From an uncultured Lachnospiraceae bacterium (GTDB lineage: Bacteria; Bacillota; Clostridia; Lachnospirales; Lachnospiraceae): DNA of 64,000 nucleotides. The stretch lies in assembly GCA_947367855.1 (NCBI GenBank), contig CANBFE010000012.1, forward strand, positions 1 to 64,000. Reading direction: 5' to 3'. The first letter of the stretch is position 1, and each line of letters opens with the position of its first letter. Shown in pieces: positions 8,140 to 16,112 of the stretch. The notes beneath the pieces are model-generated. The model saw only the letters and a list, made by a program, of their open reading frames with translations. It had not been told where the DNA came from and ran no database searches. Made by a program: the position numbers and the translations under genes.

Positions 8140-8882
8140 TTAGGCCGTCATCTCTGTCTTCGTCCTGTACATCCCGGCATACTCCCCTCCCAGATTCATA
8201 AGTTCCTCATGGGTTCCATATCCCTGTACCCTTCCTGTCCCAGCCGTGTGTCATATCCCTGTGCGCTCTGCCGGATAAAAGTATCCGCACAGGCGATCTC
8301 CGCCGCCCTGTACAGCTCTTCCTCCCCTGCGTCCTCCCGCCCCCAGAGCAGGTTTTCCCGAATGGTTCCGGAAAAGAGCAGTGCCTTCTGAGGCGCCACT
8401 GCCACTGCCTTCCGCAGATCTTTTACGTCAATCTGCCTGATATCACACCCGTCTATACGTACCGTTCCCTTTACAGCGTCATAAAACTGCCGGAGATCCA
8501 CAGCAGCACAATGCCGAAATTCACTGTCAGGCTGATAAAGGGCGAAAACACGGCCATGGTCCGCAGGGCCGCCGTGTTGGCCCGGGCCAGGGACACTTCC
8601 TCAAATTTCTCCCTCTCCTCCTCTTCCGCCCTGAATGCCCTCACCACCCGGACAGAAGAAAGAAACTCCCTGGTCACGCCGTTCAGACGGTCCAGTCTCT
8701 TCTGCACTGTGCCGAACCGCGGATACCCCATCCGCATATTCCCGAAAACCAGAAAGGCAACCACCAGGATAATCCCCGCCATCACAGGCGCCTGCCCGGG
8801 TGTCTGGAGCATAATCAGGACAAAGTGTGGAAAGCAGAAAAATGCCCAGATGCCTCCTGATGTATTCCGCTATCAGCTTCAT
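8140..8882 (-). pseudogene. Decayed ABC exporter (MsbA/MdlB-like)
   Basis: Four pieces of one ABC exporter half-transporter survive in order, in different frames. First, an N-terminal start (MKLIAEYIRRHLGIFLLST) at 8882. Second, part of the membrane domain (8471-8820; RMGYPRFGTVQKRLDRLNG, then VVRAFRAEEEE). Third, the Q-loop half of the ATPase (8196-8490; IDGCDIRQIDVKDLRK, VAPQKALLFSGTIRENL). Fourth, the extreme C-terminus (8140-8220; GTHEELMNLGGEYAGMYRTK). Lost are transmembrane helices 1-3, Walker A, and the whole ABC signature to Walker B block. Three internal deletions with frame changes explain this, so it cannot make a transporter. Confidence 0.88.
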
Positions 8883-9025
8883 ATGTTTTCCTTTCCCTCC
8901 TCTTCCCGGAAAATCCTTCCTCTCTATCATATAATCTTCCGGCCGGAAAAACAACTGTATTCTGCCATTGTTCACTCCGTTCAAATGCAAAATTCCTTCC
9001 GGGTATGGCAGACGGAATCCTTTCA

Positions 9026-9034
9026 TGTTATAAT
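9026..9034 (+). promoter_or_regulatory. Extended -10 promoter of the malY/patB-like gene
   Basis: TGTTATAAT (9026-9034) is an extended -10 element; no good -35 is visible. A start codon upstream of 9081 (for example at 9034) would fall on the transcription start, which supports ATG 9081. Confidence 0.5.
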
Positions 9035-9080
9035 GGATTTATTTAGAAATTCAAAAGAAGACAGAAAGGATGTATCTGAG

Positions 9081-10286
9081 ATGAAATACGATTTTACGTC
9101 TATTATGAACCGAAGCGGCATGGACGCCATCGCCGTGGACGGCCTTGGCCTTGAAGGCGCCCCTGCCAGTCCGGGAGAAGGCTTTGACATCATCCCCATG
9201 TGGGTGGCAGACATGAATTTTCCAACTGTCCCCACCGTGCCGGAAGCCATCACTGCCCGCACAAACGCCCCTCATTACGGCTATTTTTCTCCCCGTGAGG
9301 AATATGTGGATGCAATTCTTAAATGGCAGAAGACGCGGAACAAAAGCGCGGACCTGACCGGAGAATGCATCGGTTATGAAAACGGTGTGTTGGGCGGTGT
9401 GATCAGCGCCCTGAGTGTATTCTGTTCCAGGGGAGACAATGTGCTTCTGCACTCTCCCACTTACATCGGCTTTACCAAAAGCCTTGGCAATAACGGCTAT
9501 CACATTGTCCACAGTCCCCTGGCCCTGGACGGAAACGGCGTGTACCGGATGGATTTTGCCGATATGGAAAAGAAAATTACAGAAAATAAAATCCATGCAG
9601 CCATATTTTGTTCCCCCCACAATCCCTGCGGCCGCGTATGGGAAAAATGGGAAGTGGAACAGTTTATGGAGCTGTGCCGGAAACATGATGTAATGGTAGT
9701 CTCAGATGAAATCTGGTCCGACATCATACTGGACGGCCACAGACACATCCCCACACAGAGCGTCAGCGAAGATGCCCGCAGCCGCACCGTAGCGCTCTAT
9801 GCCCCCTCCAAGACATTTAACCTGGCCGGTCTGGTGGGCAGCTACCACATTATTTACAACAAGGCTCTCCGGGAGCGGATGGAAAAGGAGTCCTCCCTCT
9901 CCCATTACAACAATATGAATCTTCTGTCCATGTACTCCCTCATCGGCGCCTATCAGCCTGAAGGCTATGAGTGGGTGGACGAACTCTGCCAGGTTCTCTC
10001 CGAAAACGTCCGCTTCGCCTGCACCTACATTGAGGAACATTTTGCAGGAGTCAGGGTCTCCAGGCCCCAGGGCACCTACATGCTGTTCCTGGACTGCACG
10101 GAATGGTGCCGGGCCCATGGCAGAACCATCGACCAGCTGGAAAAGGCCGGCTGGGATGTGGGCGTGGCCTGGCAGGACGGAAGGATGTTCCATGGCCCCT
10201 GTCATATCCGCATGAATCTGGCCCTGCCACTGTCCCGTGTGCAGGAGGCTTTCGCCAGACTTGACCGCTATGTTTTCAATGCATAA
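9081..10286 (+). CDS. MalY/PatB-type PLP-dependent C-S lyase
   Basis: A 401-residue fold-type I PLP enzyme of the MalY/PatB branch, expected to cleave cystathionine or other cysteine conjugates by C-S lyase chemistry. It shows the family start FDIIPMWVADMNFP, then SPTYIGF, CSPHNPCGRVW (Asn of the PLP site), VVSDEIWSDI (Asp contacting the pyridine nitrogen) and APSKTFNLAG, where the Lys forms the Schiff base. The C-terminal QGTYMLFLD is typical. The AAAGGA ribosome site precedes ATG 9081 by 10 nt. The gene overlaps the 3' end of the convergent DUF1266 gene by 11 bp. Confidence 0.88.
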   Translation: MKYDFTSIMNRSGMDAIAVDGLGLEGAPASPGEGFDIIPMWVADMNFPTVPTVPEAITARTNAPHYGYFSPREEYVDAILKWQKTRNKSADLTGECIGYENGVLGGVISALSVFCSRGDNVLLHSPTYIGFTKSLGNNGYHIVHSPLALDGNGVYRMDFADMEKKITENKIHAAIFCSPHNPCGRVWEKWEVEQFMELCRKHDVMVVSDEIWSDIILDGHRHIPTQSVSEDARSRTVALYAPSKTFNLAGLVGSYHIIYNKALRERMEKESSLSHYNNMNLLSMYSLIGAYQPEGYEWVDELCQVLSENVRFACTYIEEHFAGVRVSRPQGTYMLFLDCTEWCRAHGRTIDQLEKAGWDVGVAWQDGRMFHGPCHIRMNLALPLSRVQEAFARLDRYVFNA

Positions 10287-11433
10287 AGCCGATTTTTCTT
10301 TTTGCAGGCCAGGGGCAATCACGCCATTGTCCACTGTCCTGCTCTGCTTTTCCGGTCAACAGATCTATGGCGGCATCTGCAAGATAGCCCAGGTAACTTC
10401 CTGCGGAACTGTCGCCACACAGCAATTTCCACATCAGACCGCCAAAAAGATAAGACCGGGCAAACTCGCGCCAACTATGCAGTTCCTCCACAACCTTCTG
10501 AGAGAGCTCCCATAGAATACCAACAGCCTCGCTTTCTGTGATCCAGCCCAGATAGCATCCCCAACGTGTCAGCATCGCAGCCCTGCCAACATCCCACCCT
10601 GCCATAAAACCGGGAGCATATTGACTTTTATACCGCTGTGCAAATCTCCATGCCCGTCTGGCAGACTCACGGTCCTCATCGTCCATAGTTTCATCCATCA
10701 TCTCCTCCGGCGAAGCTGCCTCGCTATAAAGCTGATACCGCAGGATATACCCCTCCTGCGCCAGATAACGGATCATGTCCAGCAAACTGCTGCGGCCGTC
10801 TATCCCCCAGGAACGGCGTACAAGAGACACTATTTTCTGTTCCATAACGGGGATATGTTCCTCCACATCCATACGATCCAGATTGTGGCTGTTAAGAGTC
10901 GATAAAATACCAGACAGCAGGATGCCAAAGCGCTCCCATTTTACATCGTCTTTCTGGTATGGGACCGCTTCCGGCTCAGGCATGGCCTCAAGCCTGGCCA
11001 TTGCTTCTTCCAAAGCAGCATAGAGGTTTTCTTCCAGTTCCGGATCGAATGAAGCTTCTTTCCCATCGTCCGCATCTTCCATTTCCAACGTTTCCAGAGC
11101 CGCCGCAAGCACGCCCATGTCTTCTCCGAAAAGGTGCCCCATCAAGTCCCCTGCAGTATCATGTACCATCTTTTGCAGCACTTCCTCATTCACAGCCATT
11201 TGAGCCGTACTGTCCGGCCCAAACATCTGTCCGAGAATTTCTACCTGACGTTGCGTATTGGCGGAAATCTGTTCTTCCACTTCGGCGGCAGATATGGATG
11301 CGCTTTGTTCAGAGCCGGGAACTTCAATTTCATTGATTCGTTCCTCATTTTTTTCCAGGGTTTCTTTCACAGAATCCAGCGCCTGCTCTTTTGCCTGCTG
11401 TGCCTGTTTCATAATCTTGTTTATATCGAACAT
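10276..11433 (-). CDS. DUF1266-type protein with helical N-terminus
   Basis: A 385-residue soluble protein. The first 60 residues form an amphipathic helix rich in Gln, Lys and Glu (NKIMKQAQQAKEQALDSVKE). The C-terminal 150 residues resemble DUF1266 (WDVGRAAMLTRWGCYLGWI, then WREFARSYLFGGLMW), a family of unknown function common in proteins near polymorphic-toxin loci. It is followed upstream in the same orientation, 50 bp away, by an unrecognised 161-residue gene, probably in the same operon. It marks the left end of the accessory patch. Confidence 0.65.
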   Translation of the reverse strand: MFDINKIMKQAQQAKEQALDSVKETLEKNEERINEIEVPGSEQSASISAAEVEEQISANTQRQVEILGQMFGPDSTAQMAVNEEVLQKMVHDTAGDLMGHLFGEDMGVLAAALETLEMEDADDGKEASFDPELEENLYAALEEAMARLEAMPEPEAVPYQKDDVKWERFGILLSGILSTLNSHNLDRMDVEEHIPVMEQKIVSLVRRSWGIDGRSSLLDMIRYLAQEGYILRYQLYSEAASPEEMMDETMDDEDRESARRAWRFAQRYKSQYAPGFMAGWDVGRAAMLTRWGCYLGWITESEAVGILWELSQKVVEELHSWREFARSYLFGGLMWKLLCGDSSAGSYLGYLADAAIDLLTGKAEQDSGQWRDCPWPAKRKIGFMH

Positions 11434-11483
11434 TTTTACTCCTCCCTGTCCGTTCCTGTTTCTCCCATAGGCATCTTTTTACC

Positions 11484-11969
11484 TCACTTTGTTGCAAAGC
11501 GGTTCATAAAGAAGTCGGTAAAAGCGGCCAGCTCATCATCCTGTGATACATAAACATACAGTTTTTCATCTTCCAGCCAGTCATAGGCATTGATGCCAAT
11601 GTACCCTTTTTTGTCCGGGTAAATGATGAAAGCCTCGGTAGGGTACTTATTACGATAGGCTTTCAAAATTTCAGAGCGGCGATAGTAAGTGGGATCGCCG
11701 CAGCCAGAAAGATCGGGTACTGTGGGAACTACCACAATCGTCAGGTTGGCTTCGTTCCAGCCGACAATTAGATTGCCAATTCTGGTTTTGCTTCCATGAA
11801 CAAATCCATAGTTGAAACGGCCCACATCCTCGGTATATCCGAAAATCAGCCTGTATTTGTCCCCATCTTCAACGACCCGGTTAAATAGCGCACGCATTTT
11901 CTTCGCATTTGCGCTGCTCTTTTCCATGTCAATTTCAGGCCCCTTAAATAACTTACTAAAAAATCCCAT
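11484..11969 (-). CDS. Hypothetical protein
   Basis: A 161-residue soluble protein that I do not recognise. It starts MGFFSKLFKGPEID, a short amphipathic opening often seen in membrane-peripheral proteins. It continues as an alpha/beta domain with a Gly/Asn-rich centre and a hydrophobic strand (LTIVVVPTVPDLSGCGD). An AGGAGG site lies upstream of the ATG at 11969. Together with the DUF1266 gene 50 bp downstream it forms a likely two-gene operon. Confidence 0.6.
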   Translation of the reverse strand: MGFFSKLFKGPEIDMEKSSANAKKMRALFNRVVEDGDKYRLIFGYTEDVGRFNYGFVHGSKTRIGNLIVGWNEANLTIVVVPTVPDLSGCGDPTYYRRSEILKAYRNKYPTEAFIIYPDKKGYIGINAYDWLEDEKLYVYVSQDDELAAFTDFFMNRFATK

Positions 11970-12062
11970 AACTTTTTCCTCCTAAATGTTTATATTTATT
12001 TTAGTTTCCGTCAATTGAAATAAGAATAAATAATTGATTTTGTTTTTATTCTGGCTCAAATG

Positions 12063-12107
12063 AAATCCGTCTGAATATAAGGTCCAAACCAATATTCGGA
12101 CGGATTT
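12063..12107 (-). terminator. Terminator hairpin after the TetR gene
   Basis: A 16-bp imperfect stem (12063-12078 with 12092-12107, one mismatch) and 13-nt loop lie 16 nt past the TetR gene stop at 12123. The T run is short on both strands. Confidence 0.55.
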
Positions 12108-12122
12108 TCTCACTTCCATTAC

Positions 12123-12743
12123 TCAGGATGCAGACGCTGTTTTTAATTTCTCCAGAGCATCCACAATAGTGTTTATCTGAAAGTCAACTGTTTCATCGGC
12201 AGCTTCGGGAACAAACAAAGGCAACATATCAGGGATCGCCCTGCGCACAACCATCACTGCCAGACTCAAATTCGTGAATAAATTGATTCTTGCCGCGTCT
12301 GCCTTTATACCAAAGTTCTCTAAAATTTCTCCAAAAAGGCGGCGCTGTTTCTGACGGAATATCTGATAGCTTTCCTTTGACAGTCGTTTGAAAATAAGCT
12401 GCTGTTCTTCGATCGTTAAAACAGCAATGCCATTTTTCTCTCCGTAACAACAGGCATAGAGAAACTGTTTCACGGCACTGCGCCAGCTTAAAGCAGGATC
12501 AGCCATCAGCCTTTGCACCTGCTCAATAATTTTAGGCTGTTGCAAGTACAGCGTTTCAACGACCAAATCTTCTTTCGTCGCAAAAAAAGAATAAAAGAAA
12601 GTTCGTGAAATACCAACTTTTTTATATATCTGCTCCACAGTAGTATGCTGTATGCCCTGTTTTGCCATCAGTTCAAGGCCAACCGTAACAAGTTCCGTTT
12701 TGATGCGCTCCCTGTCCTCCTCAGAATAAGCTACCTTTGGCAT
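12123..12743 (-). CDS. TetR-family transcriptional regulator
   Basis: A 206-residue dimeric repressor. The helix-turn-helix spans about residues 10-55 (KQGIQHTTVEQIYKKVGIS, then FFYSFFATKEDLV). A helical ligand-binding domain follows, with no similarity I can assign to a substrate. ATG 12743 is 8 nt after GGGAGG; a GTG three codons upstream sits directly against that site and is less likely. There is no efflux pump or other obvious target gene beside it; its upstream neighbour on the same strand is a gene fragment. Confidence 0.85.
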   Translation of the reverse strand: MPKVAYSEEDRERIKTELVTVGLELMAKQGIQHTTVEQIYKKVGISRTFFYSFFATKEDLVVETLYLQQPKIIEQVQRLMADPALSWRSAVKQFLYACCYGEKNGIAVLTIEEQQLIFKRLSKESYQIFRQKQRRLFGEILENFGIKADAARINLFTNLSLAVMVVRRAIPDMLPLFVPEAADETVDFQINTIVDALEKLKTASAS

Positions 12744-12796
12744 CCCCCTCACCTCCCTCCCAAAAATAAAAACAAATTCTGAAACTTGGCTTTATT

Positions 12797-12892
12797 TTAA
12801 CACATGCAGACAGCATAATGCAAGAGTGAACTAACTGTTTTTGTATCTATTTTTCTTCTATATTCTCCTGAATCGATATCAACAAAAGACAA
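12797..12892 (-). pseudogene. Truncated 31-residue ORF, possible immunity-gene stub
   Basis: A TTG start at 12892 stands 9 nt after a GGAGGG site and opens a 31-codon frame (SFVDIDSGEYRRKIDTKTV, then SSLLHYAVCMC). It ends in the upstream region of the tetR gene. The first 20 residues read like the start of a real protein and the remainder like random sequence, so I treat it as the 5' stub of a gene cut off by rearrangement. It follows a toxin-tail-like fragment by 27 bp, the position expected for an immunity gene. Confidence 0.35.
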
Positions 12893-12919
12893 AATGGTAT
12901 TCCCTCCATTATTTAATGA

Positions 12920-13063
12920 CTATTCTGATCCTCGTCTCTTTAAAATCGCTTGTGCTAATCTTTCTGGTATTTCTTTATGTCTTTCAACCGTTTCAAATTC
13001 ATTTTCTCCTCGCCAGTATATACCATGGTTGCTTCCATGATGATCATTAAGTGTCAATCGGTG
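12920..13063 (-). pseudogene. C-terminal fragment of a lost protein, possibly a toxin tail
   Basis: An open frame of 47 residues with no start codon reads LTLNDHHGSNHGIYWRGE, then TVERHKEIPERLAQAILKRR, and ends at a TAG. It has the composition of a genuine C-terminus (His-rich nuclease-like segment, amphipathic helix) and overlaps the last 17 bases of the DUF4375 gene in another frame. I cannot name the family. Its place between an immunity-type gene and a stub suggests a polymorphic-toxin C-terminus, but that is inference. Confidence 0.4.
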
Positions 13064-13508
13064 TTACCGTTTTCTTCAATGTTTGATGGTAATATTCATA
13101 AGCCATTTTAGTAAAACGTTCACATTCTATTTCATAGAACTGTGTATCGGCAGCGTCAAGGCGTTCCTCATCTTCATCCGTTAGATACTTCGGTATGTCC
13201 CAATACTCTGTTAATCTTGTGTCATCTTTGAATTTTTCCAGAACATCATAATATGCGTCTGACAGTAATTCATAGAGACTGGTATCTTCGATACGCTTTA
13301 ACCCACGCATAGCATAGCATAAACACTGGAATCCCCAGTTGCAAAAAAACTGGATAAATCCTCCATTATTTATGTCCACAAACAGCTTCCATAAGGCAGC
13401 AATTTCCTGTTCATCTTCGTCCAGTCTGCTCCAATCTCCGTTTGAATCTACTAACTTTGAATTAAACTTAATGGAATAATCATCCCATAATTTCCCGTAA
13501 TCTTCCAT
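13047..13508 (-). CDS. DUF4375 (DMP19-like) protein, possible immunity protein
   Basis: A 153-residue acidic soluble protein (many Asp, Glu and aromatic residues). NNGGFIQFFCNWG followed by a helical bundle matches the DUF4375/DMP19 pattern, a family found repeatedly among immunity-like genes and related to a DNA-mimic protein. The second in-frame ATG (13508) is chosen because GGAGG lies 9 nt before it; the first ATG has none. The local DNA is AT-rich compared with the flanks, which suggests acquisition. The neighbours are gene fragments, so the cognate toxin may be gone. Confidence 0.65.
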   Translation of the reverse strand: MEDYGKLWDDYSIKFNSKLVDSNGDWSRLDEDEQEIAALWKLFVDINNGGFIQFFCNWGFQCLCYAMRGLKRIEDTSLYELLSDAYYDVLEKFKDDTRLTEYWDIPKYLTDEDEERLDAADTQFYEIECERFTKMAYEYYHQTLKKTVTPIDT

Positions 13509-13644
13509 AAACCTTATTCCTCCATTCATATTTGATTTATCGCTCTGTTCATTGTCTGTATTTTATCACAAGGCTATTGATTTGTCGGTTATTTTACTTT
13601 CTCAAGTATAGCATCCATCGATGATAAAGAATCTGAATCAATAC

Positions 13645-13869
13645 CTATACGCTTTTCCCTCTACTTTCCTTATCCTTTTGCGCAATAGCTTTTAATGACT
13701 TCTCACCCACCTGCTCTGCATCAGCTATTGCTTTATTATAATCTCCTCTTTCCATAGCAGATTTATAACTTCTTGCATCTTCGTATATATAAGGCATATA
13801 TTTTTTTGCCATCTCCATATTTTTTTCCGCTTGTTCATCCCGAATTTCTCTATACACAGCGTTCTGCAT
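13645..13869 (-). CDS. Small hypothetical protein or remnant of a longer gene
   Basis: A 74-residue helical, highly charged protein (MQNAVYREIRDEQAEKNMEM, then DYNKAIADAEQVGEKSL). AGGAAGG lies 9 nt before the ATG at 13869, so it could be translated. However, the upstream DNA to about 14050 reads as coding sequence in another frame (EHMKCLEVASRNTQFVEKMP), which suggests that a longer gene has been broken by frameshifts and that only its 3' end stays open. I cannot identify the family. Confidence 0.4.
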   Translation of the reverse strand: MQNAVYREIRDEQAEKNMEMAKKYMPYIYEDARSYKSAMERGDYNKAIADAEQVGEKSLKAIAQKDKESRGKSV

Positions 13870-14069
13870 ATCATTATACCTTCCTGCATGTTTTTTGTAA
13901 CAAGTCTTCCGGCATTTTCTCCACAAACTGAGTATTCCTGCTGGCTACCTCCAAACACTTCATATGTTCTGTCAATATCACACCTTGTTTTTGTTCTATG
14001 GTCTGAGGATATGCAATGGAAATTTGTTATTGCCCGAATAAGGGCCACTCGCTTCCCCAATCTCTATCC

Positions 14070-15108
14070 TTATGCTCTCCCAATCAGCACCTGACTCCCC
14101 TCAAAAGCAAATCCATACTTCCTGATCTGCCCGGGTTCTATACCTTTGCTTAACAGCACAGCTTCATACCGCTTCTCTTCGATCTGCTGCAGCGCAGCCT
14201 TTACTCCGTCTTCACTTTCTGATCATCTGCAGGAACATAAATCGCACTTCCATGTTGGTCAGCTTCAGCTCATATTCCATTTCCATATGTTCCGTATTCA
14301 GTGCCGCTGATATGGCTTTTAAATATCCGCCGGCAAGCAGCAGGCTCCAGACCGCACCTTCCCCCTTTTCCAGCTCGCTGAATACAATCTGCTCGTCCAG
14401 GAAAGTGCGGAAAGTCCCTCCCTGCAGTAGTCCCTCCATTGTCATCTTAAGTTCCGGGCTGCCTTCCTGAACCAGTTTCCCCGCCAGACTGTTGGAGCTG
14501 GTGTTTACCCAGTAAGGCCGCGCTATCCCTCCTGAATCCAGATAGTTTATAATAGACCACGGATTATAGATATCTTTCCAATGTCCAAAAGCAAACCCAT
14601 CATACCACATCTTTACTTCGTCTTTCCGGTCTGTCATATGGTATTCATCCAGTGCAGCGAATACTTCCTCCTCCGTAAAGCCAAAACTGTTTCCGTATAC
14701 ATCTGAAGTGACCGATATGACTTTCAGATTGTTCAAGTCGGAAAACATGGACTCTTTACTGATCCGGGTGATTCCCGTCATGATGGCCCGCTCTACATAG
14801 GGGTTCGCCTTGAAAGTGGCATTGAACAGGCTCCTGGTAAAAAGCACCAGTTCTTCCCAATAGCCATAGACATACGCCTCCTGCATGGGCGTATCATATT
14901 CATCCAGGAGAATGATTGCCTTTTTCCCATAATATCTTGTCAGAAAACCAGACAGCGCTTTCAGAGCATCTGTCGCAATATTGGCCTCCATGTCGAAGGA
15001 TACCTTACGGTAGTATTCTTTTTCATCCTCTTTCAGGATTCCGCTGTCCAGAAGAAAATCGAACCGGTTGTACAGCTCTGCAATGAGAAAGCTGCTTACC
15101 TCTATCAT
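14070..15108 (-). pseudogene. AAA-ATPase-like / PD-(D/E)XK protein, truncated at both ends
   Basis: The main frame (14212-15108) carries the middle of an AAA-ATPase_like protein (KKAIILLDEYDTPMQEAY Walker B, then MTGITRISKESMFSDLNNL, and WYDGFAFG). Members normally begin about 100 residues earlier with a Walker A (RRFGKT), which is absent here. After LQMIRK the frame stops. The true C-terminus continues in another frame (LQQIEEKRYEAVLLSKGIEP, then FAFEGSQVLIG, to 14070), with most of the PD-(D/E)XK nuclease core deleted. Both catalytic centres are therefore lost. Confidence 0.8.
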
Positions 15109-15222
15109 AACACAAAACAGCGTGATTTACACTATCTTTTCCATCCATCCGGCAACAGGCGGTCTGCCAGATGGCAGGCATTGACAGACCTCCCATTGCC
15201 TTCTATGCACTATTTTCCGTTC

Positions 15223-15936
15223 TCAGTCAAACAGAATCTCCTCCACCGTCACAAAGGTGTATCCCTCCTCCAAAAGCTTATCAATGGCCTTCAGCGCAGC
15301 CGTCACGGATGTGTCGTAATAATCATGCATCAGAATAATGTCATTCTCCCCGGTCTTGCTGACAATTTTCTCCGTGATCCGCCCCACGTTCCGGGAGCTC
15401 CAGTCCAGGGGATCCACTGTCCAGAGCACCGGAAACATGTTCAGCTCCTTCTCGAAGCTCTTGTCCCAGGAGCCGTAGGGAGGCCGCACATACTGCACTT
15501 CCTCCCCGGTGATTTCCCTCAGTATTTCATTAGTCTTAATCAGTTCATCCCGGAATTTGTCCCGGTTGCTCTTTGTCAGCTGGATGTGGCTGTATGTATG
15601 GTTTCCGATTAAATGTCCCTCTTTAAACATCCTTTCGATAATATCCGGATGTAATTCCGCATGCTCCCCGGTGACAAAAAACGTGGCCTGTATCCCCCGT
15701 TCCTTCAGCCCGTCCAGAAGCTGGGCCGTATAAGAGGGATGGGGGCCGTCGTCGAAGGTTATGGCAATCTTCCGCACATCCTCCCTCTCCAGATTCTCCC
15801 AGTCCTCCTCATTTTCCGCCGTATATACCATCCTGCTGTCCGCCGCCACAGTCCGGCTCCCCAGTCCATAAAGCCCCAGAAGCAGCAGTCCGGCAATGAA
15901 ATCAAACAGTAGAATTGCCGTTGCCATTCTTTTCAT
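15223..15936 (-). CDS. Polysaccharide deacetylase (NodB domain)
   Basis: A 237-residue secreted or membrane-anchored deacetylase that probably removes acetyl groups from N-acetylglucosamine in peptidoglycan or another wall glycan. An N-terminal membrane segment (ILLFDFIAGLLLLGLYGLG) precedes the NodB domain, whose five motifs are intact: TFDDGPHP, HTYSH, RPPYGSW, DPLDW and LMHDYYD. I use ATG 15936; the frame continues to a TTG at 15948 directly after AGGAA, which could also serve. The gene has no operon partner. Confidence 0.88.
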   Translation of the reverse strand: MKRMATAILLFDFIAGLLLLGLYGLGSRTVAADSRMVYTAENEEDWENLEREDVRKIAITFDDGPHPSYTAQLLDGLKERGIQATFFVTGEHAELHPDIIERMFKEGHLIGNHTYSHIQLTKSNRDKFRDELIKTNEILREITGEEVQYVRPPYGSWDKSFEKELNMFPVLWTVDPLDWSSRNVGRITEKIVSKTGENDIILMHDYYDTSVTAALKAIDKLLEEGYTFVTVEEILFD

Positions 15937-16033
15937 ATCAGTTCCCAATTCCTGCCGTTCCCTTTATGCAATATATGTCTCTGTGGCAGAAAGAATACAT
16001 TTCCGTTTCTCAGTTTTCTTTTTTCTCCTTTTA

Positions 16034-16042
16034 TGTTATAAT
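16034..16042 (+). promoter_or_regulatory. Extended -10 promoter
   Basis: TGTTATAAT at 16034-16042, with only a T-rich -35 region 17 bp upstream. It lies 70 bp before the large cyclic-nucleotide-binding-like gene. Confidence 0.5.
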
Positions 16043-16112
16043 ACCCCAAGCGGCGTTTTCCCGATATAGAAAATGCCTGATAAACTATACATAATCGAAG
16101 GGAAGGAAGACT

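Noticed and set aside
12841..13050. A plus-strand 69-codon hydrophobic ORF
   Set aside because: It starts with TTG without a ribosome site, is antisense to two coding-like fragments, and its hydrophobicity follows from AT-rich composition.
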